A DNA stretch of 64,000 bases from Adenanthera pavonina (GCA_026686845.1 JAIVEN010000010.1:23224001-23288000), one strand, 5' to 3'. Counted from the first letter of the stretch, positions 47,141 to 58,806 are shown. Notes: generated by a model not told the origin, from the letters alone. Translations and numbers: made by a program.

Positions 47141-48691
47141 TTATGTTTTCCTTTTAGGTACCCAAATTTGCTTGGGTCCTTTTTGGTCAGTAGATTTTTC
47201 CCTAGATGCAGATGCAACTTTTGGAGCCCATTTAACTTTCCTGCCAAGTTCATTTTTCTTCAATACACAAGAACTGGAAATATGTCCCTTTTTGTTAGAG
47301 AAATGACAGGTAGTGAGGGGACTGCTAGATTAAGTGGTAGGAAGAAAACAATGCAGATAATACTTTTGTCTTGTATGCTTTGGTTGATTATATGTTTCAA
47401 TGCAAGATGACATGTGATCTTTCTTTCTGTTGCTCTCAGCATGCACAAAATGTCTCATGTATGCATTCTGGTTTTTCTTCCTAATCTTTTCCTTGACAGC
47501 ACATGGATCATAGCCAAGACCAGCTTTTCCTTGTGATATTCTTTGGCTCCCCATCAAGGCAAACAACGTATCTTTTCCTCTAGTGAGCCTAGACATGCTT
47601 TTTACTAAGTAATCATTAGTTTGCTTAAGTTCAATGCATGAAGTACAGCAAACAGATTCAGCAGTAGGTAAAGAGGTGATTTCAAAAATGTTGCTTTGAG
47701 ATTCCAGTTTATTAATCTTTCTCTTTGCTAGTTTTAGTTCTTTAACAACTTTAATAAACTCATCATGAAGCTCATGAAATGCATCAAGTAGCTCAGAATA
47801 GGAAGGTTCAGATTCATATACCTCTTCCTCCTAATCACTACTGCATGAGGGTTCGGCTTCTTCAGAAGCAAGTGCCATCAGGCAGATGTTGGCAATCTCA
47901 TCCTCATCCTCTTCCTCCTCATCTGAGCTGTTGCCCCATATTGATGAGATGTAGGCTTTCTTCTTCTTCCCTTTGTCAGCAGCTTTGAGGGCAAGGCCTT
48001 TCTTCTTTCTGTCCAGCCTAGCTTCCTTGAGAGCTTTGATTTTTCCTTCATACTCCTCAAGGCTGCCAAAGAGAGCTGTGACAGAGGCCATTGATTCTCC
48101 TCTGGCTTCCTCTATTGCTGTCACCTTAGGCTGCCATTCCAGAGGGAGGGCTCTGAGTATCTTTCTTACTTTTTCAGACTAAGTGTATTCCTTTCCCAGA
48201 CTTTTCAATTAATTCACAATGAGAGTGAATCTCTTTTGTCGCTCCTTTACAGTTTCTCCTTCAGTCATTCTGAAGCTTTCATATTCTCCAATGCATGTAT
48301 TCAGTCTGTTCTCCTTGACCCCAGTTGTTCCTTCATGTGCAATCTACAGAGTGTCCAACATCCCTTTTGCAGTGGAGCATTGTGAGACTCTGTAGAATTC
48401 ATCCTGATTCAGGGCACTGACTAAACAATGCTTTGCTTTGAAATTTAGCAGGACTCTCCTTCTGTCTTCCTCATTCCACTCTGCTTCTAGCTTCTCTTTG
48501 TGTCTTCAATCTTCAGTTAGACTCATTGAGACGAAATCTCCTTTCTCAATGACTTACCATATATCAAGATCAATTGATTGGAGGTAAATCTGCATCCTCA
48601 TCTTCCAGTACCTATAATGTTCTCTACTGAAGCCTGGTGGTCTATTGGTGTTGTTCCCTTCAGGAAGTATGCTTTCCCCAAAGCCAGCCAT
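47141..48691 (-). pseudogene. Right-arm SIRE-type gag with zinc-knuckle deletion
   Basis: Starts MAGFGESILPEGNNTNR at 48691. Stops include one after LDIW (near 48552), TAG at 48344-48346, TAA at 48209-48211 and TAA at 47141-47143. The last three coincide with stops in the left arm. At about 47975-47984 the reading jumps from KAAD to KGKKKK, an in-frame loss of 249 bp relative to the left arm that removes the first CCHC knuckle. Other frame breaks occur near 48490 and 47830. Confidence 0.85.
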
Positions 48692-48732
48692 CATAATTTC
48701 CAGACTGTGAGATCCTTTGAATGGGAATCTGG

Positions 48733-48744
48733 GCTCTGATACCA
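48733..48744 (-). other. Right-arm primer-binding site
   Basis: Minus strand TGGTATCAGAGC two bases inside the right LTR, identical to the left-arm site. Confidence 0.92.
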
Positions 48745-48746
48745 CT

Positions 48747-50606
48747 TGTTAGTAAGGCTAACTTCCCAAGAGGGGTTGAATTGGGAAGATTGAAATTTTT
48801 CTACGCAAAGTAAAATATGTGAAGATAGCACAGTGTAAAGGAAGCAGCGTATAAAACAGAGCAAGCTGAAAAGTAAAGATGAGAAGAAGAAGACTCAGTA
48901 ATTTATCCTGGTTCGGTCTATCCACTTGACCTACGTCCAGTCCTCAAGACAACTCTTGAGATTTTTCCACTATACAGCAAGAATTCAACGGGCTTCTTGC
49001 TAATGCCATAGTACAACGAGTATGCTCTGTGTTTGGAGCTTTCTCAATCTCTCCAAGCACTTTTACAATGTGCTTCCTAATCCCCTTGTGATTTCCCCTC
49101 ACAAGTAAATCCATCTTCCAGATGAAGAGTAGATTGTTTACAAAGATATAACTCTCTTGAATAGAGTAGATATGAAGGTTGAAGTACAGATATTGAAGTT
49201 TAGAGGGTAAAAGCTTTTTGAGAAATTGATTTGGCAGAGTTTCAGTATATACAAGTTTGATTCGTTACCCACAACTTCAAATGATGTTATATTTATAGAT
49301 TTAGGTCTCAAATGTCCGTTAGAGACAAAATCTATCCGTTGGGGAAGTTATCCAATGGTTACTCTGAAAAACTATCCGTTTACCAATTGCATTTAATGTT
49401 TCTGACATACTGAAATTCAAATTTTGGTTGGCCAACAGACAAATTTTGAAGGAACCGAAGGTTAAAGCTTTCAACGTTACAGCACGAAGTTCGTCTGTTC
49501 ATGAAGTGAAATTCGAATTTTGAAATTTACAAAAAATTTTCACAATGTGACATATGAATTTTCAAGAGGAAAGTTTTTCAGTTAAGTTTGAACAGTGTTT
49601 TCAATTTTCTACAGTGCCTTCGAAATTCAAATTTTGGAAGCCCAAAATTCATCTGTCTGTAGAACGTTGAAAGAGGCACAGTAGTTCACTTTCTTCGAAA
49701 TTCGAATGTTGAAGTAGTGAAGTTCGTCTGTCAGAGAGATTATTTTCAGACTAACTTCAACATTCGAAGTTACAAAGCTCTGTCATTCGTATGTCAATAT
49801 TTCATTCCAACAGACTCACAAACTTAGCTTCTGAAATTCTAATTTTAATGTTCAAAGTTCGTCTGACAGAAAACAGTTTTGAAACTTAAATTATTCTTGA
49901 TCTCAGATGAACTCTAACATTGTTTCAGATGAATTTCTTCCGTTTTCATAAGTTGTGTTTTGTCTGAAATTTGAATTTTGAAGACTCAAAGTTCGTCTAT
50001 TTCAAAGAAGCTCCTTTCAGACTTATATGAAAATTCGAATGTTGGAAAGTCAAAGTTCATCTGTCAGAGAGCATTTTTCAAACTCAATTTCATATTGATT
50101 TCAGATGAGCTTCAACATTATCTTAGACGAATTTCTTTGATTTTCACAAACTGCATTTTATCTGAAATTTGAATTTTGGAGATGTGAAGTTCGTCTGTCA
50201 GTGAAAAGCTTCTTTCAATCTTTAATGGAAATTCGAATTTTGGATAATCAAAATTTGTCTGACAGAGAGACAACTCTTCAAACTTATTCAGTTTTGACTC
50301 GAAATTCGAATTTCCAAAGGCAAAGTTCGAATTTACAATATGACAGTTCAGTTTAAACTTTCAAACTTCGTCTGTTTGTGGGTATTTTTCAAATAAGTCA
50401 AGATTTAACACAAAATCAAGGTTTAAAAACATCTTTTCTTAAAATCAAAAACTTTTACCCTCATTTGAACGTAACAAAAGATCTTACAGAAGATCTAGCA
50501 GCTAATACTCAGAAATTCTTCACTTGAAGCACTTTGATCTCCTTTGATATCTTCAATCCAAGGTTTTGGATGTTAGTTTGGAATCATCAAAACTCTTGAT
50601 TCAACA
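48747..50606 (-). repeat. Right-arm SIRE-type 5' LTR (1860 bp)
   Basis: Minus strand starts TGTTGAATCAAGAG at 50606 and ends AGCCTTACTAACA at 48747. It carries the same motif series as the left LTR, with more decay at several copies. Confidence 0.9.
49289..49380 (-). promoter_or_regulatory. Right LTR core promoter, facing left
   Basis: Minus-strand AACGG at 49376-49380, 49336-49340 and 49316-49320 (a fourth site near 49354 is degenerate) and TATAAATAT at 49289-49297. Same order and spacing as the left LTR, so the two promoters converge across the palindrome. Confidence 0.6.
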
Positions 50607-53167
50607 GATAAGTGTCCTAAATGCAATGCCTCTCGATATATGAAGAAAGAATCAACTCCAGCAAAAGTGGTATGGTATTTTCCAATCATTCCTAGATTCA
50701 AGCGCATGTTTAGTAATGCTGAAGTTGCGAAACAACTAACATGGCATGCAGATGAAAGGATAAAAGATGGCAAGCTTCGCCACCTTGCAAATTCTCCTCA
50801 ATGGAAAAGAATTGACTATGACTTCCCTGACTTTGGGCAAGAAGAGAGAAACCTACGCCTTGCGTTATCCACTGATGGAATAAACCCCCATGGTATGCAA
50901 TGTAGTACCCACAGTACATGACCTATAATTTTGGTGATTTATAACTTATCTCCATGGTTATGCATGAAGCGCAAGTTTTTGATGTTGTCTATGTTAATTT
51001 CTGGCCATAAACAACCAGGAAATGATATAGATGTATATTTGGCTCCTTTAATAGAAGATTTAAAACTAATGTGGGAGACTGGTGTAGAGGTGTATGATAG
51101 ATATAGAGAAGAAAGTTTCAATTTAAGAACAATGTTGTTTGGAACAATTAATGATTTTCCAGCGTATGGTAATTTGTCAGGATATAGTGTCAAAGGACAA
51201 TGGGGGTACCCTATATGTGAGGACGACACAAATTCAATGTGGTTAGAACATTGTAGGAAAAATGTTTTCCTTGCTCATCGTAGATTTTTGCCTCTGACAC
51301 ATCATTACCGGTGGTGGAGAAAAGCTTTCAATGGGAACTCAGAAGAAGGCATAGCTCCTAAGCCTTTGGCCGGTGATCAACTGTTTGAGAAGGTGAAGAA
51401 TTTGAATAATAACTTTGGCAAACCTTTTGCAAGAGACATTGTGACTAGCGGATGGAAGAAAAAGTCAATATTCTTTGAACTACCATATTGGAAGTCATTA
51501 TATGTGAGACATTTTCTTGATGTAATGCATATTGAAAAAATGTATGTGATATTGTTATTGGTACATTACTCAATGTGCCAGGAAAAAGTAAGGATGGAGT
51601 CAATGCGAGGTTGGACTTGGTTACTATGGGAATAAAAGGAGAGTTAGCACCAATAAAGAAGGGATGCCTCACTTATTTGCCTCCAGCATAACATACACTA
51701 TCTAGGAAAAAGAAAATTGCCTTTTGTGAGTTTCTTCACAGAGTTAAAGTTCCAGAGGGGTACTCATCAAATATAAAAAACCTTGTATCAATGAAAGACC
51801 TTAAGCTCAAAGGCCTTAAGTCTCATGATTGCCATATTCTTATAAAGCATTTAATGCCGACTGCTATCCGTTCCCTTTTGCCTAAAAAGGTTCAGAGTAC
51901 TATCACTAAATTATGCTTTTTTTTTAAGTTGATTTGCAGTAAAGTTATTGACCCAGCAAAGTTGCCAGCATTGCAAAAAGAAATTATTATTACTTTGTGC
52001 GAACTTGAGATGTATTTCCCACCTTCATTCTTTGACATAATGGTTCACTTAACCGTCCACTTGGTTCGAGAGATTCAACTATGTGGACCTGCTTATTTGA
52101 GGTGGATGTACCCACTTGAGCGTTATATGAAGATATTAAAAGGGTATGTGAAAAATCGAAGTCGGCCAGAGGGTTGTATTATTGAACGATACATAGTGGA
52201 AGAAGCAGTTGAGTTATGTACTGAATATCTCTCTAATGTTGAAAACATAGGGCTTCCAAAGTCTCGTCATATGGGAAGAACAATAGGGGAAGGAATTAGT
52301 AGAATTGCAATAGTAAGCATACCAAGGGTACAATGGGAGCAAGCACACCTATATGTCCTACACAACACAGGTGAAGTTGAGCCATATGTTGAAAAACACA
52401 AGGACATACTAAGGAGCTTGAACCCCACTAGGAATGAAAGTTGGATAATGAAAGAACACAATCGACTCTTTATTGATTGGTTAAGGAATCACATTTTGTC
52501 AAACACCATTAATAGTCTTATCTCAATTTCAGAAAGATTGAGATGGTTGGCAAAGGGTCCAACTATGGATGTCTTCTCTTACACGGGTTATATGATCAAT
52601 GGCTACACATTCTACACAAAAGAGCAAGACGATCGAAGTACAATGCAAAATAGTGGGTTAACACTTGTAGCTCAATCTATGCATATATCTAGTGTCAAAG
52701 ATAAGACCCCCATCTATGTGAATATGTCATATTTTGGGGTCATTGAGCACATATGGGAGTTATATTACATCATGTTTCGTGTGCTAGTCTTTGGTTGTAG
52801 GTGGGTTGACAACAACAGTGGCCTTAGAATTAATGAGACAGGAGTTATCCAGGTGGATCTTAATAAAGTGGGCTATAAAGATGAGCCCTTTATTTTAGCA
52901 TCACAAGCTCAACAAGTATTTTTCGTCACTGATCCTACTAATAAAAAGTGGTCTGTTGTTCTTTTGACTAACAAAATAAATGATGAGAAAGATGTTGATC
53001 CCAATAGTCATGATATTGATTTTGAGGATGATCCTTTTTCTAGGACATCACAATCACTTGGCAGTGATTTCACTAATGATGATGCATTATATTTGAGAGA
53101 TGATCATAAAGAAGGGATTTGGGTCAATCCATTAATTCGGACTAGAAAAGGAAGCACAAGTATCTAA
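50607..53167 (+). pseudogene. CACTA-3 TNP2 transposase, nearly intact but 5'-truncated
   Basis: Reads DKCPKCNASRYMKKE at the left edge, then PAKVVWYFPIIPRFKRMF, LALSTDGINPHGMQ, PGNDIDVYLAPLIEDLKL, INDFPAYGNLSGY, GKPFARDIV and the C-terminal block that starts MKDLKLKGLKSHDCHIL, with CELEMYFPPSFFDIMVHLTV and LRWMYPLERYMKILKGYVKN (DUF4218 type) and a DUF4216-type end (FGCRWVDNNSG...). The final 458 codons (51791-53167) are open. Three lesions only: TGA at 50919-50921, a one-base loss in the A-run at 51535-51540, and TAA at 51689-51691. Start and N-terminal DNA-binding part are absent. Confidence 0.88.
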
Positions 53168-53285
53168 CTGAGAAGAAAAAGAAAAATATTGCCTTAAACA
53201 TGTAAAATTTTTCAGCTTTTAAATTGATACTTTGTTACTTGTATGTTTTAATTTTCTTATTGTGCAACGATAATTTTGTGGATAA

Positions 53286-56200
53286 ATGGCTTCTCCACCA
53301 CATGATAGCAATGTTCCCTCATGTAGTGCTAAAGAGAAGAAAGTTAAGTGGGGGAGGACTATGATGAAAGAGTTGACTCGAATAAGAAGTACTGGTCGTA
53401 AATTAGATCTTGGATGGAATAAGTGGGGTCAACCTATTGACCCCAATGAACAGAAGTTTTCGAGTTGGATTGGGGTCGTCACACGAAGAACAGTGCCAAT
53501 TATTTATAACAAATGGAAAGATGTTCCATATCTAGTTAAGGATGCCATTTGGGATGAGATAGCGGTAATACACTAATTACTCTACTTGTTTTAATTATGT
53601 TGCTTATTATTTAGACATACTTTCTCACATTTTAATTATATTACTTACAGGGAACCTTTAATATTGATGAGAAACGAAGGAAATTTGTACTTAAAGCAGT
53701 TGTTGTGCATTTTAGAAGGTTTCATTCGCATCTTACAAAGCTAAGTTTATGGGATGCTAGTGGAAATATCAATAAACATCCTCCTGAAACACAGTCTAAT
53801 ATCATCTCTCAAGAACAGTGGGATGCTTTTGCTCTTTCACGTCAAGATCCGTCCTTTTTGGTAATATCATGTTTTAGCAATATAGTTGTTCCTATTATTT
53901 TCATATTTTTTTCTATTAATACTTTTCATTTTAAATAGAAAGTAAGTGAGGAAAATCAAGAAAGGGCATCCAATTCATTGTATCCTTATCGAAAAGGTTG
54001 TACACCATATTCAACAATTGAGCAACAAATGGTAAGTACATATAATATGTGTTTCTCATATGTTGTTTTTTTTCATGAGTGATTATTATTTGTTTTTTAT
54101 CATTTGGTTTAAATGTTTTTATTTGTTGTATTTTTATGTTTTTAATAATTAGATCCAAGAGATAGGATCAGAAGCATCCACAATTTCTCGTCATGTGCTA
54201 TGGAAGAAAGGAAGAGAAAACAAGGAGGGTAATATTGATGATGAACGTGTTCAGAGGGTTTGGGATGAATGTGTAAGTATTAAATATATGCATCTATCAT
54301 TATTCTATTAAATATAAGTCTTAACATTTACTTAATAATTTGTATGATAGGAGTTTCTATCCCAATCAAGAGAAGATGAGATTGAAAACTTTGGTCATAA
54401 CAATATACTCGCTAGGGTGTTACAAGTCCCTGAAGTCTCTGGTCGTGTTAGAGGTGTTGGTTTTGGGGTCACTCAAACAAGCTACTTCTAGACTCGAAAG
54501 CATTCAAACTCTCAAGCTAAAAAGAAAGTTGCATATTTGGAAGAAAAAGTGTCCACCCTAGAGCATCAATTAAGCCAACAATCCATGCGGTTTATTGAAT
54601 ATGATGAGATGTTTAAAAATATGAAACTCATGCTAGGGGCAGGGAAGTTGGCGGCAGAAGGTAGCCCTAGCATGAAAGATAGTTGCACACTTGTATCTCA
54701 ACTTCCTGAGGTATTTCTTCCCTACTAGTACATTATAGTTTTTTTTTCATTAATTTGTCATTTATTACTTTATGATTGGTATAGGGTGAATCAAAGTGCA
54801 AATTATGGTTGGAGACCCCAACACGTCATGTGGTTGCAAAGGGTAGTGTGTTTAACACTCCTGGTGCAATTCTGCATAATGTACCACTACCCGATGGCTT
54901 CTTGAAAGTTCTAATTGACAAAGTAGATGAGGAAGGAGCTAATTTGCCAATACCTACTGATGATGGAGTGACAAAAGTTAGTGATGCAATAGGTTATTTT
55001 GTAGCATAGCCAAGCAACCTCATTGAGGTAGTACAAATGGTAAGGAAATTGGCATATCCCTACAATGCATTGCACTTCTATTCATTGTTGATCCCTAATT
55101 AACTGAATTGATTTCTTGTTTTGTTCAAATTGCACAGCCCAAAAAGAGCAAAAATCAAATCAAAGGGACAAGCCAAAAGTCAAAGGAATCTATTGCTACA
55201 CCAGTGAAAAAACAAATCAAAGGTACACTTCAACAATCAAAGGAATCGATTGCCAAACCAGTGATGAAAAGGCCCATCCCTGAAGTTACTCATAACACAT
55301 GTGGGCCAAATAGTATTGCTCTAAGGATCCTAGCAAAAAGGGATTTAGCAAATGGTAAAACACATGAAATAAATTTTCATTATGGCATTTACAACATGCA
55401 AGTAGTTGATCATCTTGCTATTGAGCAAATAAATGAAATGCTTGATCATGAATGGATAAGTGCCACAGTCATCAATGTATATCTCAGGTACTTGTATGAT
55501 AGCTCATGGTTGAAATCAGTTTTGGCTTTTTTATTTGTCATTTGATGTGAACAATATTAACCAATTTGTGTATTTTTATTTAACGTACCTATACCATAGT
55601 TTTTTGGCCCCTAATGGGTTGACGAGTAAATTCTCTTTCGTCAACCCCCATACAATATCATCACATGGAGGAAGCAAGATATATGAGCAATCACGATCTT
55701 TGTCTGATTTATTTGGAGCAAGAGCAGTGGACGATATGTTGTTTCTGGCACCTTATAATTTGTGGTGACTCAATTATTAAAGAATTTCTAATTTTGAATT
55801 CTTTCAATGTGAAATACTTACAATTTCCTTACACTTCATTTCAAATTTTTAGGGAACATTGGGTGTTGATTGTCATTAATCCTTTAACTCCAGAAATATA
55901 TTATTTGGATTCCATGAATGCTAACCTACGCCCAGCTCCTGATATGATAATGAAGCTCTTTAATCATTAAGCATATATGTTTATTTTCTTCATACATCTA
56001 TATATTTGTGTGATATTCTAAATAGTAACTTACATTAATTTTTTTTAATCTTGTTAGCTCCTTGACTACTTTTCGTGGGAGCCGTGGCTTATGGTTTCCA
56101 ACAAAATCAAAACCCACACAATACAAATGGACTTCAATACAGGTACTAGCATTGATAGATAGAATTAGAGTGAAGAAGTTATTATGAATAAATACATCGC

Positions 56201-56530
56201 ATGCATAAATTGATATATGATCTTTTGTTGTTTTTATAGTGCCCTCAGCAGCAAAATACTATTGATTGTGGATATTATGTGTTAAAGTTTATGAAGGATA
56301 TCATATTACATGACCAATCTACCATTCTGGAGAAAGCATGTTCTTCAGATCTTGTATATATTATGTAAGTTTTTAATTAATTAAATTTTATCATATTCAT
56401 TTCACTAATTTTGTTGTGATGTTTCATTTTATAGTACTTCTCAGACTCGTATTGTGATTTCTACACCAAATATGAGATAAAAGAACTTCAAGAAGAGTGG
56501 TCAAGATATGTGTTAGAACATATTATGTAG
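53286..56530 (+). pseudogene. CACTA-3 TNP1/Ulp1-like gene, multi-exon, lightly damaged
   Basis: Start MASPPHDSNVPSCSAKEK. Exons read as 53286-53564, 53651-53860, 53939-54031, 54153-54272, 54351-54710, 54785-55039, 55138 to about 55488, 55600-55761, 55853 to about 55968, 56058-56142, 56240-56364 and 56435-56530. The N-terminal half holds WNKWGQPIDP and WDAFALSRQDPSFL and a coiled coil (LEEKVSTLEHQLSQQ); the C-terminal half is Ulp1-like with HWVLIVINP, YYLDSMN and QQQNTIDCGYYV, so His, Asp, Gln and Cys are all present. Lesions: TAG at 54489-54491, TAG at 55007-55009, a lost GT donor near 55968, and a frame mismatch into the last exon. Confidence 0.8.
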
Positions 56531-57099
56531 GTTGCTGGTATTTATAATCTTGAGACATTGTTCAAAGATTTGTTGGCTTGTTATGGAGATACAAAGCTAG
56601 GACTTTGGGTTGTTTTAGACATTACTAGGAGATTTTTTGGCTTGTTTTGTATGTGTTAAAAATGTTGTGATGTTTAATTTGTACTAATTTTTAGCCAACA
56701 ATATTTTTGTGATTGATCCTGTATTGTGAAAATTGCTGAATGGATGAAAATGACATATTATAAATTTATATGTACCAGGTTGAAAAGGAAAGATTACAAA
56801 AACGTATATTTCCAAAAAAAAAAGTTGAAGGAGCTTTGGGTGCGTTCATCAACAAAAAGCGTGTCTGAAGGCCTATCTCTTGGTACACTTTTATTTAGAA
56901 GAGTACCCAAAGACTGAATATTGGGTATGCTTTTGAATCAAGCGAACCGAAATATCACCTCTTGTGCATCCCCATGACTGTGTTTAGCTACGCTTATTAA
57001 GCGTATGTAAAGACATTTGGAGCTGTCACATAGGGTACGCTTTAAAAGCGTACCAAAATACTAAAAAAAGCATACCAAAAGCCAATTTCTATAGTAGTG
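56531..57099. repeat. CACTA-3 3' tail and subterminal repeats
   Basis: Noncoding tail. Within the last 240 bp are inverted motifs GGTACGC/GCGTACC and GGGTATGC/GCATACC, e.g. GGGTACGCTTTAAAAGCGTA near 57036, and the terminus at 57099. Confidence 0.75.
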
Positions 57100-58138
57100 T
57101 TAGTATACTTAATTGTGAACCTGGATTACAATTCAGTTGAAAGAAAGCTTCCCCAAGCAAACCCATGCATTAAAATACCCAAAACAATGCCTAGAATAGA
57201 AATCAAGCCCACACAACTTGGATAGACTTGGATTTGAGAAAAAATGGGAAAATAAGGAAATAACGAATTTAATTCCTCCAAATCTTCCATCCTTGCCCTT
57301 TTAAAATACCAATTAGTCTTCCATGTCCTCTCCCATGGCCCTTGACCTATACATAAAAATGTGACAATTAAAGTACCTATGTCATATAATATAACAATGT
57401 AACACTTTGTACATAATAATCATGGTTTAGTTAAATAAATTCAATAATTCAATATTAGAGGACATTTATGTATGAATTTTATCATCAAAATTAAGGGGAA
57501 AGCACTAAAAAAATGATGCAAAAGAAAGCAAGAAAAAACCCTAAGAAAACAACTAGAAAATAGGCTTCCAACGAAAATTGACTAAACTGTCATTCTTTTA
57601 CCAAATTTTGCCCGCCTTTATAATTAAAACACTAATCACTATAACTAAGTTTGGTAACTCAAATTAATCCTAATTAAGTGCAGTAAATGATTATTTTGTG
57701 ATTAGGTTAATTAAATGTAATTTCAAATGGGATTATACTAGGGGTGTTTTGGGAAAGTGAAAAATAGGTGAATGGATGGAAATGCCAACATGAATTGAAA
57801 TCTAATCACATGGGATGATTAATGACATTAAATGGATAATGCATTGGAAACTCCTAGGAAAAAATATCACCCAAAATTACAAAGAAAACCCTAACTTAAT
57901 CACTCGAAAAAGCCAAAATAAGCACTTAACTAGCTAATTAATGTGAAAAATGCTCTGATGGAAAGAATTAACAACCAAATCCATAGAATATAATAAAATG
58001 TCACAAATTAAGCTCGAAACCAAGGGTTTAACACATTTTTCCACAAAGTACACAAAATCAGCCAAAACATGAAAATGCACTAAAACCACAAAAATAGCCA
58101 AATAAATGTGATAAAAATATAGTAAAATATGGTCACAT
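57100..58138. other. Unassigned AT-rich sequence, possible LTR remnant
   Basis: No coding sequence. Read on the minus strand, the right edge begins TTGATGTGACCATATTTTAC and the interior is A/T-rich with short inverted tracts, the look of a decayed LTR, but I see no partner, target duplication or primer site. Confidence 0.3.
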
Positions 58139-58343
58139 CAATCCTGTAGTCTAAATACCCAAAGGAGAAAAGCTTGTAGGGTACAAATAGGCATTTTTAC
58201 AAAAACAAAATGAGAAAAATGAAGTTATTAGACATAAAGCACAACTTGTAGCGCAAGGATTTTTGCAAAGATTTGGTATTGATTATAAAGAGACATATTC
58301 TCTTATGGTAGATACAATCATGCACTTATAGATATCTAATTAA
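58139..58343 (+). pseudogene. Ty1/copia RT fragment
   Basis: Plus strand reads VGYKQAFLQKQNEKNEV, HKAQLVAQGFLQRFGIDYKE and TYSLMVDT, the conserved copia RT block (KARLVAKG..QxxGIDYxETFSPV type). About 65 codons with two stops. It has no gag, integrase or LTR and runs straight into a gypsy RT fragment. Confidence 0.8.
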
Positions 58344-58806
58344 TCTAATAACTGAAGAAGCAAATTGAGAATTTGTTGAAAAGGGGTTTTATCAGACTAA
58401 GTGTCACACCTTGAGGAGCTCCAGTGTTGTTTGTTAAGAAGAAGGATGGTAGCCTCAGATTGTGCATTGACTACAAGCAACTAAACCCAGTGATGATCAA
58501 GAATAAATATCCTTTGCCTAGGATTGAAGACTTGATTGATCAGTTGGTTGGTGCCTCCGTATTCTCTAAAATTGATTTGAGGTCAGGATACCATCAATTG
58601 TGAGTGCGTGCTAAGGATGTGCCTAAAATGACATTTCGGACTCAATATGGTCATTATGAGTTTCTTGTGATGCCATTTGGGTTGACCAATGCCCCAGTAA
58701 TCTTCATCGATTATATGAACAGGGTGTTTCGGCCGTATTTGGATAAATTTGTTGTGGTGTTTATTGACGACATCCTGATTTACTCCAAGAGTGAGGAAAA
58801 GCATGT
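58344..58806 (+). pseudogene. Ty3/gypsy RT fragment (Del/Tekay-like)
   Basis: Reads KKDGSLRLCIDYKQLNPVMI, FSKIDLRSGYHQL, MTFRTQYGHYEFLVMPFGL and VVVFIDDILIYSKSEEKH, covering RT from the palm to the catalytic FIDD. Two TGA stops sit at conserved Trp/Arg-like positions (near 58410 and 58601). It is interrupted at 58806 by the chromovirus LTR. Confidence 0.85.

Larger units (their letters stand above)
38518..50606. mobile_element. Tail-to-tail inverted pair of SIRE-type copia copies (12 kb palindrome)
   Basis: Left arm (+): LTR 38518-40354, primer site, gag, integrase, RT to about 44427. Right arm (-): LTR 48747-50606, primer site, gag, integrase, RT and part of RNase H down to about 44425. The pairing arms are about 38518-44427 and 44923-50606 with a loop of about 495 bp (44428-44922) present only in the right copy. 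No 3' LTR and no polypurine tract in either copy. Flanking 5-mers differ (CAAGC versus GATAA), so there is no target duplication. By eye the first 120 bp of the two LTRs differ at about 7 positions, and compared integrase segments at about 9 of 127 residues, so the arms are old or were distinct copies. Confidence 0.9.
50607..57099 (+). mobile_element. CACTA-3 transposon, 5'-truncated
   Basis: TNP2 (50607-53167) then TNP1/Ulp1 gene (53286-56530), ending at 57099 with CTATAGTAGTG, whose inverse CACTACTATAGAAATTGGC is a typical CACTA terminus. The 5' end is missing: the element begins abruptly at the SIRE palindrome. It is more intact than CACTA-2, and its termini differ from CACTA-2, so it is another family. 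Confidence 0.85.

Noticed and set aside
38518..50606. Palindrome as an assembly artefact from one sequence read on both strands
   Set aside because: The arms differ at many bases, have private stops, a private 249 bp deletion and different lengths, so they are not one sequence duplicated by error. Long-read confirmation is still advisable.
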